From the NCBI GenBank assembly GCA_913057175.1, contig CAJXNP010000019.1, positions 80,581 to 144,580 on the forward strand: 64,000 nt of DNA. The letters run 5' to 3'. This document shows, in pieces, positions 21,647-31,187 of the stretch; position 1 is the stretch's first letter; each line of letters starts with the position of its first letter. The position numbers and the translations under genes were made by a program. The notes beneath the pieces were generated by a model. That model worked only from the letters and a program-made list of their open reading frames with translations. It searched no databases and was not told the DNA's origin. This DNA is from an uncultured Cytophagales bacterium. GTDB lineage: Bacteria; Bacteroidota; Bacteroidia; Cytophagales; Cyclobacteriaceae.

Positions 21647-24265
21647 ATGCTTAGGAATGCCATTCTCATATCTATTTTGATGATGTTTACCATTGTTTCC
21701 TGGGGACAACAATTGTGGTATGAAAATTTTTCTGGTTTAATTGATGGTGCAACTGTAGATAATGGTGCAACTGCATGGTCACGTAGTTATTCAGGTTCTG
21801 GAAGCGTAGAAAAAGAATCATTTTTTGGGTCTAATTTTTTTCAATTTTCAAATACATTTACAGAAGGAGAATGGATATCAGAATCCATTGACATATCTGG
21901 TTATGGCTATGCAGTGATTGATATGGATGTTACCACCCTGGGTACTGAATCAGGCGATTATTTACAATGCTACTATACAATTGATTCTGATCCAACCGAA
22001 CATTTATTTTTTGAAATTCAAGGAGAAGATATTTCCTTCGACAACTTGGGGTCTGCAGTAATAAATGGAAATTCAATTACCATTATCGTCAAAGCCAGAA
22101 ATGATGGTGGTGATTTTTACACTATCGACAATATTGAAGTGACAGGCATAGAGACCTTATATTCCCGTACAAATGGAAACTGGACAAACAATAGTACGTG
22201 GTCAATAACAGGTCATACGGGGTCGTCTTGTTCTTGTACTCCTAACAATGAAACCAGAATTGAAATTGGAAATAATCATACCATCAATGTGAATGGAACA
22301 GGAAATGTCACAGAAACTATTATTAGGAATGGATCCACCTTAAGATGGACCGGTAACAATACATTAAATATTCGCGGAGATATTTTTGTTGAAAGTGGCG
22401 GCACACTTACAAGAAATGGCAATAACTCTGCCGAAATTAGTTTTGATTACAATATCCCTTATAGCATTCAAAATAATGGATCATTTGAGATTGGTTTGCT
22501 CGATATCAATTCAAATTCATTCATCACCTTTTTTGGGAGTGGAAACGTAACTATTTCAGGTAATATTGACATAACCGGATCTTCCTTTTTTGGCATAGAA
22601 ACAAATTATAACCCGACCATCACCAACGATCTTTCTGGAAACCTTTCTATAGGTGGATCTCTTAATTATGGAAACTACTCAGAAACTTCTGAAATAATCA
22701 ATAACGGAAATATGAGCATCAGCACCAATATTTCCATGAATGATCAAAGCATAACTATAGAAAACAATGGAACTTTATCAATTGGAACTGGAATTTCAAT
22801 CAATGACAACGCTGATGATAACTGTGAGGTAGTGAACAATGGAACCTTAAACCTTTCTACCATAAACATGGGTGGATCTGACTTTTTGTTTGAGAATTAC
22901 GGAACCATCAATATGACCGGAAATTTTTCAAATTTTGATGGAAATGAATCTCTCGATAATCTGGACGGATCGACTTGGAATTACTCAGGAACAACCACCG
23001 GAACCGGGAACTTAGCGCTTGATTTAAACAATGGCTCAAATCTTTTCAATTATGACAGATCGGGCGACCAGCCGATTATTAGTCCGATAGACAGTTACTC
23101 AAACCTAGAAGTCAGCAACGGCGGCAACAAAAACATGTCGGATGATGTGGATATATCCGGCAATCTGATCCTCACAGCTGGAATCATCAATACCAATGGA
23201 AATCTGCTTACTTTCCTTAGTAACAGTTCAAGCGTATCAGGAGGCAGCAACAGCTCTTACGTAGATGGCCAGGTTGCCAAGCTGGGAAATAGCGATTTCG
23301 ATTTTCCAACTGGCAATGGCGGAGTGTGGGCACGGATCGGGATCAGCAATTTAAATGGCGCAAATGCTTCCACTGAATTCACCGCTCAGTATACTCTAGG
23401 CGATCCCGGTTTATCCAACACAGGTACGTTAAATAATGTCAGCATTCTTGAAGGATGGACCCTTAACCATACAGGAGGATCTGTTTCGAATGCGATGGTA
23501 ACGCTCTATTTTGAAGATGCTGGTAGAAGTGAAATCGACAACCTGGGCGATTTAGTAGTCGCCCGTCACAACGGAACCCAGTGGATTGATGAAGGCCAGG
23601 GAGGTGGCACTACTGCCAATTCCGTAACTTCGGATGCCATTAGTACTTTCAGTCCGTTTACATTTGGATCAAATAGCGCTTCATTCAATCCCCTACCTGT
23701 CAACCTATTATCTTTCGACTTGATTTCCGAAGGTAATAATGTTATTGTCAGTTGGATAACAACATCAGAATTAAACAACGACTATTTCACAATAGAAAGG
23801 TCTGAGAATGGCAAACCGTTTCAATCTATCGCTACAGTAAAAGGAGTTGGAAATTCCAAAAGCAATTCATCCTATTCCTATACTGACAAGCACCTGCCAA
23901 ACGGACAATATTATTACCGCCTTAAACAAACCGATTTTGACGGAACGGAAGAAACTTTCAAGGCAAAATATATTAAAATTGACGGCAATCAATCAACCTC
24001 TGGCCTTGTAATTTATCCCAACCCTGTTAGTCATCAAAAATTACTATCCTTAAAATTTAAAGAATTAAACATTCAAGATGATGAAGACATAAAAATAATA
24101 ATTTACAATTCTCAAGGAAGCCTTACTTTAGAAGAGTCATTCAATTCTTCCAAAATCTTGAATAACACAATTAATATCGGCTTAAACAATTTAAAACCAG
24201 GCGTTTACCTCATTTCTGCAAATAGCAATCAATTCAGTTTTAGAAAGAAAGTTATTATTGAATAA
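21647..24265 (+). CDS. type IX secretion cargo, repeat-rich surface protein
   Basis: 872 residues: signal peptide (about 1-20), a jelly-roll-like region (about 25-170), then a long Asn/Gly/Ser/Thr-rich stretch (about 200-520) of short repeats such as ENNGTLSIGTGISIN and VVNNGTLNLSTINMGG that suggests a parallel beta-helix. A fibronectin-type-like module follows (about 685-775, 'VNLLSFDLISEGNNVIVSWITTSE'), then the type A sorting domain (YPNPV at about 786, ending VYLISANSNQFSFRKKVIIE). The C-terminal signal implies export by the PorSS machinery. Ligand unknown. It is preceded by 245 nt with no recognised element. Confidence 0.87.
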   Translation: MLRNAILISILMMFTIVSWGQQLWYENFSGLIDGATVDNGATAWSRSYSGSGSVEKESFFGSNFFQFSNTFTEGEWISESIDISGYGYAVIDMDVTTLGTESGDYLQCYYTIDSDPTEHLFFEIQGEDISFDNLGSAVINGNSITIIVKARNDGGDFYTIDNIEVTGIETLYSRTNGNWTNNSTWSITGHTGSSCSCTPNNETRIEIGNNHTINVNGTGNVTETIIRNGSTLRWTGNNTLNIRGDIFVESGGTLTRNGNNSAEISFDYNIPYSIQNNGSFEIGLLDINSNSFITFFGSGNVTISGNIDITGSSFFGIETNYNPTITNDLSGNLSIGGSLNYGNYSETSEIINNGNMSISTNISMNDQSITIENNGTLSIGTGISINDNADDNCEVVNNGTLNLSTINMGGSDFLFENYGTINMTGNFSNFDGNESLDNLDGSTWNYSGTTTGTGNLALDLNNGSNLFNYDRSGDQPIISPIDSYSNLEVSNGGNKNMSDDVDISGNLILTAGIINTNGNLLTFLSNSSSVSGGSNSSYVDGQVAKLGNSDFDFPTGNGGVWARIGISNLNGANASTEFTAQYTLGDPGLSNTGTLNNVSILEGWTLNHTGGSVSNAMVTLYFEDAGRSEIDNLGDLVVARHNGTQWIDEGQGGGTTANSVTSDAISTFSPFTFGSNSASFNPLPVNLLSFDLISEGNNVIVSWITTSELNNDYFTIERSENGKPFQSIATVKGVGNSKSNSSYSYTDKHLPNGQYYYRLKQTDFDGTEETFKAKYIKIDGNQSTSGLVIYPNPVSHQKLLSLKFKELNIQDDEDIKIIIYNSQGSLTLEESFNSSKILNNTINIGLNNLKPGVYLISANSNQFSFRKKVIIE

Positions 24266-24443
24266 GCAATTTTAGTAACGACTATTGTAATTTTTTCATG
24301 CTAACTGTTCCGTCAATCACTCTATCACTTTTAGGCTTAAATTGACAATTGGAGGTTTGTCAATTATTTTTCATCAACATATATCGAACTTCATTTAACC
24401 TTCAAAAGGTAATTTCAGGAAAAGAATTACATTCAACTTAGTT

Positions 24444-26327
24444 ATGATGAAAAAATTGCTCTTACTTTTTACTGTTTTTCTACTTGGTACGTTTCCTTTA
24501 TTCTCCCAGTTGAAACCCTACAAAAATTTTGAAGTTGCCGTCTATTCCCGATCCTACGAAGTAGAAAAAATGGGCGATCTGAAGTGGCTCGAAAATATTT
24601 GGGAGGAAATTACCCACCAGGTCCACGTGGACAAGATCTACCTCGAAACACACCGCGATTTGGTGATCGTCCAGGAAGACACCCTGGAAATGGTTAAGAA
24701 ATTTTTTGAAAAAAGGGGGATTAAAACAGCAGGGGGCATCACATTGACCATCGATGAAAGCAATCGTTTTCAGACTTTTTGCTATAGCAAGGATTGGGAC
24801 AGAAATAAGGTAAAGGAAATAGTGGAATATACCGCTAAGCATTTCGATGAATTAATCCTCGACGACTTTTTCTTCACCAGCTGTAAGTGCGAAACCTGTA
24901 TTGAAAAGAAAGGTGATCAGAGCTGGACAGACTACCGGCTTAACCTGATGGATGAAGCGGCAAGGAACATCATTATAGGACCTGCCAAAGAAGTTAATCC
25001 GGATATTAAGGTGGTTATCAAATACCCCAACTGGTACGAACATTTTCAGGGCCTAGGCTTTAACCTGGAAACCCAACCGGGATTGTTTGACGGAATTTAT
25101 ACAGGCACTGAAACAAGGGATGCTGTCCGAAGCAACCAACATCTTCAACCCTACCATGGATATCAAATCTTCCGGTATTTTGAGAACCTGAAACCAGGTG
25201 GTAACGGAGGCGGCTGGGTGGATACGGGTGGATTAACAGACCTCGACCGGTATGCTGAACAGTTATGGCTAACCCTCTTTGCCAAAGCTCCGGAAATCAC
25301 TTTGTTTGATTTCAGGCAGCTGCAGAGAACCCTCGATCAATTTGAACGCGCCGAATGGCAGGGACAAAATACCAGCTTTGATCTCGACGAGATGATGAAA
25401 CCCTACAAAGGTGGCAAAAAAACGGATGTACAGCCAACGACGGTTGCCAGGGCAGCAGGCTACTCTTTTGAGAAGATTGATGGTATTTTAGGTGAACTGG
25501 GCAAACCAATTGGAGTGGCGTCTTACCGTCCGTTTCACTCCACAGGTGAAGACTTCCTTCACAACTATCTGGGCATGATTGGTATTCCCATCAATTTAAA
25601 CCCGACATTTCCTGAAGATGCTTCGGTTGTGCTACTAACCGAAAGTGCGAAGTTTGATGAAAATATTGTCCCAAAAATTAAGCAACATCTTTTGAAGGGA
25701 AAGAAAGTGGTCATCACTTCAGGTCTATTGAAGGCACTTGAAGATAGAGGTATCCAGGATATTGCCGAACTCCGGTATTCGGATCGAAAAGCTTCAGTTC
25801 ACAAGTTTAAAGCGGGATGGGGAGAAATAGTTGAAAGTGAAAAAACGATGATCATTCCTGAAATTTTGTATTTAACGAATGATTCCTGGGAAAATGTCTC
25901 TGCCATTGATGGACCCAATGGCTGGCCAATTTTACACGAAGCATCCTATGCAGAATCAAGCTTGTTTGTATTGGTCATCCCGGAAAATTTCGCTGATCTG
26001 TATCAAATACCAGCGCCTGCATTGAATCGAATCAGGGCTGATATCACCAATTCCATGCCGGTACAACTGGAAGGTCCCGGAAGCATTAGCCTCATGATCT
26101 ATGACAACAATACGATCGTTGTGGAGTCATTTCGTGATGAGGAGACAGAAATCAGTATTACCTCTTTCATGAATGTTGTGAAGCTCATTGATATTCAAAC
26201 AGAAGAAACGATTGGTGGAACGATCAGAAAAGCTCCTGTCAGGTTCAACAGACCCATTGGAAAAGACAAGGTAGCTTTTGATTTTAGGATAAAACCTCAC
26301 TCTTTTCGGGTGTTTAGAATTGAATAA
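24444..26327 (+). CDS. secreted glycoside-hydrolase-like TIM-barrel protein
   Basis: 627 residues with signal peptide (about 1-21, ending LFSQ). Residues about 30-320 read as a TIM barrel: strands such as GGITLTID, 'DELILDDFFFTSCKCETC' with paired Asp and a CKCETC cluster, KVVIKYPNWYEHF, 'LFDGIYTGTETRD' and ITLFDFRQL. Residues about 350-470 look like a class I glutamine amidotransferase-like fold (VLLTESAKFDE, KVVITSGLLKAL), and the rest is beta-rich. Barrel plus amidotransferase-like domain recalls GH42-type enzymes. I cannot assign a family or substrate. No SusC/SusD pair is adjacent. Confidence 0.65.
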   Translation: MMKKLLLLFTVFLLGTFPLFSQLKPYKNFEVAVYSRSYEVEKMGDLKWLENIWEEITHQVHVDKIYLETHRDLVIVQEDTLEMVKKFFEKRGIKTAGGITLTIDESNRFQTFCYSKDWDRNKVKEIVEYTAKHFDELILDDFFFTSCKCETCIEKKGDQSWTDYRLNLMDEAARNIIIGPAKEVNPDIKVVIKYPNWYEHFQGLGFNLETQPGLFDGIYTGTETRDAVRSNQHLQPYHGYQIFRYFENLKPGGNGGGWVDTGGLTDLDRYAEQLWLTLFAKAPEITLFDFRQLQRTLDQFERAEWQGQNTSFDLDEMMKPYKGGKKTDVQPTTVARAAGYSFEKIDGILGELGKPIGVASYRPFHSTGEDFLHNYLGMIGIPINLNPTFPEDASVVLLTESAKFDENIVPKIKQHLLKGKKVVITSGLLKALEDRGIQDIAELRYSDRKASVHKFKAGWGEIVESEKTMIIPEILYLTNDSWENVSAIDGPNGWPILHEASYAESSLFVLVIPENFADLYQIPAPALNRIRADITNSMPVQLEGPGSISLMIYDNNTIVVESFRDEETEISITSFMNVVKLIDIQTEETIGGTIRKAPVRFNRPIGKDKVAFDFRIKPHSFRVFRIE

Positions 26328-26419
26328 ATCAATTCAGGACCAGAGGAGGTTTTATCGACAATTAGTAACAATAAGGTCTTAGAATCCAGAAATACTCATT
26401 GGAATAAGAGTTGTCAATC

Positions 26420-27430
26420 TCAAAACCCGCTCCTCAGCTCATAGGTCATTCTCATTTTTTTGATCAGTTCTTCCGACTCTTTGAAATCAAGGGTTTGCTG
26501 TCCGTCAGAATAGGCTTCTTCCGGAGTACAGTGAGATTCATAAATGACGCCATCAGCACCTGCCATGATACTTGCCAATGCCATGGGTTCCACATGCTTT
26601 CTGATACCAATACCATGTGAAGGATCCGCTATGACAGGCAAATGTGTTTTATCTTTCAGCACTGGAATCGCATTCAGATCCAATGTATTCCTGGTAGCAT
26701 TTTCAAAAGTCCTGATTCCCCGCTCACAAAGAAGTATCTTTTCATTCCCTCCACTAAACACATATTCTGCAGAATATAGAAGTTCATCAATCGTTCCGGA
26801 AATTCCACGCTTGATCATCACAGTTTTATCTACCTTGCCCAATTCATCCAGCAAATTAAAGTTTTGTGTATTCCTGGCCCCCACCTGAAAAATATCTACG
26901 TAATCGTGCATTTCTTCAATCTGAGAAACCTGCATGACTTCTGTTACAATTTTAATTCCTGCAGCTTTCGCATGCTCATACCATAATTTCAGGCCATCTA
27001 TTCCCATTCCCCTGAAAGAATAGGGTGAACTGCGAGGCTTGTAAACCCCACCACGCATCAGCCTGATGCCGTTTTTCGCACAGTGGTCGATGGTTTGCCT
27101 GATCTGCTCCTCACCTTCTATCGAACACGGCCCGGTCATAATGGCAAAATGGTCGTCACCAATCAGTACACCGTCGCCGAGGTCAATGGCAGTAAGTTTT
27201 ACCTTCCACTTTCTCGATACCAATTTGTAATTGTCAGAAACAATGTGGATATCTGAAATGCCAGGCATAAAACCGATTTCGCGAATGTCGAATTCAGATT
27301 TACCTGTTCCGATCAGGTAATCCCCGACCTGCGTTTTTACTTCCGTCAACTTGTACTTAAAATCACCCGCTTTTTTTATGATTTCCTCTTTGCTTTTTGG
27401 AGTGATTTCCTTTTCTAATTGTATGATCAT
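26420..27430 (-). CDS. aroF: 3-deoxy-7-phosphoheptulonate (DAHP) synthase
   Basis: First enzyme of the shikimate pathway, condensing phosphoenolpyruvate and erythrose 4-phosphate. 336 residues: an N-terminal ferredoxin-like regulatory domain (about 1-70), then the catalytic barrel with MTGPCSIEGEEQI (about 100), RGGVYKPRSSPYSFRGMG, QVGARNTQNF, KRGISGTIDE, CERGIRTFE and DPSHGIGIRKHV. This is the type I-beta form. It is the last gene of the trp cluster (68 nt after trpA), so tryptophan control of the operon would also touch the entry to all aromatic synthesis. Confidence 0.94.
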   Translation of the reverse strand: MIIQLEKEITPKSKEEIIKKAGDFKYKLTEVKTQVGDYLIGTGKSEFDIREIGFMPGISDIHIVSDNYKLVSRKWKVKLTAIDLGDGVLIGDDHFAIMTGPCSIEGEEQIRQTIDHCAKNGIRLMRGGVYKPRSSPYSFRGMGIDGLKLWYEHAKAAGIKIVTEVMQVSQIEEMHDYVDIFQVGARNTQNFNLLDELGKVDKTVMIKRGISGTIDELLYSAEYVFSGGNEKILLCERGIRTFENATRNTLDLNAIPVLKDKTHLPVIADPSHGIGIRKHVEPMALASIMAGADGVIYESHCTPEEAYSDGQQTLDFKESEELIKKMRMTYELRSGF

Positions 27431-27498
27431 TTTATTTATTGTTTTTCTTCCTTAATCTGAACGATTAGACAATACTGCCTGCCTTTATACTTGCCCTC

Positions 27499-28296
27499 TT
27501 AAACTTTCCCTTTTACCGATTTAATGAATCCATCAATATCCTTTTTAATATCCGATGAATTATTCAACACATTGATGAATGCTGATCCGATGATCGCTCC
27601 GGATGAATATTTACAGGCTCGATCAAAAGTCTCCTTGTTGGATATTCCAAAACCTATCAATGTCGGATTCTTCAGGTTCAATGCTCTTACTCTTTCGAAA
27701 TAATCGATCTGCTCCTGAGAAATTCCCGATTTCGCACCGGTAATACTTGCGGATGAAACCATGTAGATAAATCCATCTGTATTTTCATCGATCATTTTAA
27801 TCCTCGCTTCTGTTGTTTGAGGAGTGATCAGAAATACATTTTTCAATCCATATTTGTCAAAAGTTTCCTTGTACTCATCCAGGTATTCCGCCATAGGAAG
27901 ATCCGGTAGTATCAATCCGTCTATTCCCACTTCTTCACATTTTGAGCAGAACCTCTCAACGCCAAACTGCAGGACGGGATTGATATACCCCATCAATATC
28001 AATGGTAGAGTAACTTCACTCCTAATGTCTTTTAGTTGTTCAAACAAAAGTGAAATTGACATTCCGTTTTTCAGGGCTTTCGTATTACTGTCCTGAATAG
28101 TGGGGCCATCTGCTACGGGATCGCTGTATGGTACTCCGATCTCAACAATATCGGCTCCAGAATCCTGAAGCTGCCTGATGATGGTCTTTGTATCATTCAA
28201 CTCGGGAAATCCCGCTGAAAAATATACTGAAAGGATCCTTTCCCTTTTCTGTTCAAAAAGTTGATTTATTCTATTTGATGTTGTTGTCAGACTCAT
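27499..28296 (-). CDS. trpA: tryptophan synthase alpha chain
   Basis: Cleaves indole-3-glycerol phosphate to indole and glyceraldehyde 3-phosphate. 265 residues with catalytic Glu52 (VEIGVPYSDP) and Asp59, LILMGYINPVLQFG, and GFGISNKETF (phosphate loop). It follows trpB after 158 nt of phrase-type DNA, an unusually wide gap for a trpBA pair, which usually overlaps or abuts. Confidence 0.96.
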   Translation of the reverse strand: MSLTTTSNRINQLFEQKRERILSVYFSAGFPELNDTKTIIRQLQDSGADIVEIGVPYSDPVADGPTIQDSNTKALKNGMSISLLFEQLKDIRSEVTLPLILMGYINPVLQFGVERFCSKCEEVGIDGLILPDLPMAEYLDEYKETFDKYGLKNVFLITPQTTEARIKMIDENTDGFIYMVSSASITGAKSGISQEQIDYFERVRALNLKNPTLIGFGISNKETFDRACKYSSGAIIGSAFINVLNNSSDIKKDIDGFIKSVKGKV

Positions 28297-28299
28297 TTT

Positions 28300-28440
28300 C
28301 TTTTTGTTATTGAGTTATTCCTCCTTCGCCAACGCTACGGAGCATAAATTGAGTTATTGGGTATTTGGCATTAGGAATTGGGTATTGGAAATGAACCATT
28401 CAACCCGCAACCTGTAACTGATAACCCGCAACAAATTGTC
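28300..28440. repeat. phrase-type spacer with small palindrome between trpB and trpA
   Basis: Phrases GTTATTGAGTTATT, TTGAGTTATTGGGTATTTGG, AGGAATTGGGTATTGG and CAACCCGCAACC match other spacers of the window. Embedded at 28321-28342 is an imperfect palindrome beginning CTCCTTCGCC and ending GCTACGGAG, flanked by two identical TTGAGTTATT copies (28310-28319, 28349-28358). Confidence 0.65.
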
Positions 28441-28454
28441 TTTTAGCTTTGTCA

Positions 28455-29636
28455 TCAATACCCTCCCCATTTGATATAAGTTTCGAGATCCTTATCTCCA
28501 CGGCCTGAGAGATTGACGACAACGATATCATCTTTCTCAAACTTTAATTGATCAAGAGCAGCTAATGCATGTGCAGATTCTATAGCGGGAATGATCCCTT
28601 CCAGTCTACTCAAGAAAATACCTGCTTTCATCGCCTCTTCATCTGTTGCACTTAGAAATTTTCCCCTACCACTTTCAAACAAATGGGCATGGACCGGTCC
28701 GATACCCGGGTAATCCAAACCCGCTGAAATCGAATACGGTTCGATTACCTGTCCGTCTTCTGTTTGCATCAGCAAGGTTTTACTTCCATGCAAAACCCCT
28801 GGTTTTCCCAGCATTGTAGTCGCCGCTGATTCACCTGAATTCACACCTTTTCCTGCTGCTTCGACAGCCACAAGATTTACTTTTTCATTTTCATAGTAAT
28901 GGTAAAATGCCCCTGCGGCATTGCTTCCCCCTCCTACGCAAGCTATGACATAGTCAGGATTTTCCCTGTCAATTTTTTCCTTAAGCTGCCATTTTATCTC
29001 TTCACTGATCACACTTTGGAAAAGCGCCACCATTTCCGGATACGGGTGTGGTCCCACGACAGACCCGATAATGTAATGTGTATCAACCGGATTATTGATC
29101 CAGTGCCGCAAAGCTTCATTGGTAGCATCCTTAAGAGTTTTAGACCCTGAACTGGCCGGTCGGACTTCAGCGCCCAAAATCTTCATTCGCTCAACATTGG
29201 GTTTTTGTCTTGCCATATCTACTTCGCCCATGTACACGATACACTCCATTCCCATCAAGGCACAAACGGTTGCTGTTGCCACACCATGTTGCCCGGCGCC
29301 GGTTTCTGCAATGATCTTTTGCTTTCCCAATCGTTGCGCCAACAAAATCTGGCCTATGGTATTGTTCACCTTGTGAGCACCCGTATGGTTCAGATCTTCC
29401 CTTTTCAGGTAAATATTTGTGCTATATTTTTCAGACAACCGATTGGCAAAATACAATGGTGTAGGCCTGCCCGCATAATCCTTCAATAATCCACGGAATT
29501 GCTTTTGGAACTGCGGATCATGAATGATCTGTAAATAATTTTCTTTTAACTCTTCAACATTTGGATATAGCATTTCGGGGATGTAGGCTCCACCAAAATT
29601 TCCATAATATCCTCGTTCATCTACTGCTACTTTCAT
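28455..29636 (-). CDS. trpB: tryptophan synthase beta chain
   Basis: PLP enzyme that condenses indole with serine. 393 residues. The PLP lysine is Lys89 (HTGAHKVNN), [15 protein letters not shown] follows at about 110, the phosphate loop [10 protein letters not shown] is near 233, and the C terminus has NLSGRGDKD. Length and motifs match the TrpB1 type that partners TrpA. Confidence 0.97.
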   Translation of the reverse strand: MKVAVDERGYYGNFGGAYIPEMLYPNVEELKENYLQIIHDPQFQKQFRGLLKDYAGRPTPLYFANRLSEKYSTNIYLKREDLNHTGAHKVNNTIGQILLAQRLGKQKIIAETGAGQHGVATATVCALMGMECIVYMGEVDMARQKPNVERMKILGAEVRPASSGSKTLKDATNEALRHWINNPVDTHYIIGSVVGPHPYPEMVALFQSVISEEIKWQLKEKIDRENPDYVIACVGGGSNAAGAFYHYYENEKVNLVAVEAAGKGVNSGESAATTMLGKPGVLHGSKTLLMQTEDGQVIEPYSISAGLDYPGIGPVHAHLFESGRGKFLSATDEEAMKAGIFLSRLEGIIPAIESAHALAALDQLKFEKDDIVVVNLSGRGDKDLETYIKWGGY

Positions 29637-29694
29637 GTTTTTCTCTTAGCTGGAAGTCAGAAGACGGAAGACCGAAGTCTGGCTCCAATATTTT
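29637..29694. repeat. phrase-type spacer between trpF and trpB
   Basis: Contains GGAAGTCAGAAGACGGAAGA and CCGAAGTC (29652-29679), the same phrase family as 12418-12445. Confidence 0.55.
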
Positions 29695-30342
29695 TCACAA
29701 TACTTTTTGTTTCAACTTATTAACTAATGCCCTAACCATTAGCACGTCTTTCCGGCCGGGCTCCGATTCCATCTTACTATTAACATCCAGGATCAGAGTG
29801 CCGGGGAATTCTCTGTTCAAAATATGTTCGATATCATCCACACCAATTCCCCCACTCAGAAAATAAGGTTTGTCCAGGTTATAATTATTCAGTTCATCCC
29901 AATTGAATTTCTTTCCGGACCCTCCGTAAAGAGGTGTTTTGGTATCAAACAGGAAATAGTCGACAAATTTTTCGTATTCCTTTAAATGATCCAAATCCAA
30001 ATGATTGCCCACAGAAAATGCCTTTATTACTGGGAATTCGTCCCGCACTTTTTGACAATATTCCGGAGTCTCTTCTCCATGCAATTGAATCATATCCAAT
30101 TGATATTGATTAGCCAGATCCAATAGCCTTTCCAATTCTTCATTGACAAACACCCCGACTTTCTTGATTGTATCCGGAATGTTTGAAAGTTCCTGTGGAT
30201 CCAACTCTTCAACAACATATCGCGGAGATTTTGGATAGAATATAAAACCCAAAAAGTCCGGTTGTAACTGAACGATTTCCCTGATATTTTCGGGGAATTT
30301 CATTCCGCATACCTTCAGCAATATGGTTCTTTCTTCTTTCAA
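29695..30342 (-). CDS. trpF: phosphoribosylanthranilate isomerase
   Basis: Isomerises phosphoribosylanthranilate to CdRP. The catalytic Cys lies in KVCGMKFPENI at the N terminus and the catalytic Asp in ILDVNSKMES near the C terminus; HGEETPEYC and FLSGGIGVDDI are also typical. The frame is open up to 30411 inside trpC, but those residues have no homology. No ATG precedes KVCGM. I choose the TTG at 30342, 2 nt after the trpC stop; a TTG at 30321 is the alternative. Confidence 0.92.
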   Translation of the reverse strand: MKEERTILLKVCGMKFPENIREIVQLQPDFLGFIFYPKSPRYVVEELDPQELSNIPDTIKKVGVFVNEELERLLDLANQYQLDMIQLHGEETPEYCQKVRDEFPVIKAFSVGNHLDLDHLKEYEKFVDYFLFDTKTPLYGGSGKKFNWDELNNYNLDKPYFLSGGIGVDDIEHILNREFPGTLILDVNSKMESEPGRKDVLMVRALVNKLKQKVL

Positions 30343-30344
30343 TT

Positions 30345-31166
30345 TTAAGAATTTGCTTTTTCGGCCATGGTCTTTTCCAGCTGTTCCAGATGATGGATAA
30401 AGTCCAGACACGCTTTGTGGGGTCTGCTGTTCGTCATGAAGCTCTCCCCGATCAGGAATCCCTGAAAACCATGTCTCTTAAGGGTCATGATATTCTCAGG
30501 TTGTGATATTCCGCTTTCTGAAATTTTCACAAACTTGTCCGGGATCATTTCTGCCAGCGAAATGGAGGTATTGATATCCACATCAAATGTACTGAGGTTG
30601 CGGTTATTTACGCCTACAACATCCAGATCATCACAGAGACTTCTCAGCAATTCATCTTCATTGTGTACTTCCATCAAAACCTCCAGGTTCAGGCTTTTGG
30701 CAAACTTTGCCAGCGATTTCAATTTCTTAGGTTCAAGCGCTGCTGCAATTAACAATATCGCATCCGAACCGATGGATTTTGCCTCAACGATCTGGTATTC
30801 ATCGATGGTAAAATCCTTTCTGAGTATCGGGCAAAAATTGAATTTCCTGGCCGTTGTGAGATCTTCATTTTTTCCTCCAAAGAATTCCGTATCCGTCAAA
30901 ATGGAAAGCGCTGATGCCCCCGCCTGCATGTATCCAATAGAGGTTTTCTCGATTGAAACGTGTTTGTTGATTACACCTTTAGACGGTGATTTCCTCTTAA
31001 TTTCGGCGATAATGCCATGCTTGTCTTCGCGTAATAAGTATTTCTTTAAAGAAACCGTTTGGGTTGGGAAGTAGATGCTTTCCTCCAACAGCTTTACGGG
31101 AAAGAGATCCTTTCTCCTGGCAACTTCTTTTTCCTTGTGCGCAATAATCTTCTGTAAAATATCCAT
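30345..31166 (-). CDS. trpC: indole-3-glycerol phosphate synthase
   Basis: Ring-closing enzyme of tryptophan synthesis. 273 residues with AEIKRKSPSKGVI (catalytic Lys) near 53, LRKDFTIDEYQI, ILLIAAALEP, LMEVHNEDEL, VGVNNRNLSTFDVD and KISESGIS. A monofunctional protein, as trpF is separate. The gaps are 21 nt after trpD and 2 nt before trpF. Confidence 0.96.
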   Translation of the reverse strand: MDILQKIIAHKEKEVARRKDLFPVKLLEESIYFPTQTVSLKKYLLREDKHGIIAEIKRKSPSKGVINKHVSIEKTSIGYMQAGASALSILTDTEFFGGKNEDLTTARKFNFCPILRKDFTIDEYQIVEAKSIGSDAILLIAAALEPKKLKSLAKFAKSLNLEVLMEVHNEDELLRSLCDDLDVVGVNNRNLSTFDVDINTSISLAEMIPDKFVKISESGISQPENIMTLKRHGFQGFLIGESFMTNSRPHKACLDFIHHLEQLEKTMAEKANS

Positions 31167-31187
31167 AATTAAATTTTTCTCTTCTTT

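Noticed and set aside
30343..30411. Extension of trpF into trpC
   Set aside because: No homology before KVCGM. The TTG 2 nt after the trpC stop is sufficient.
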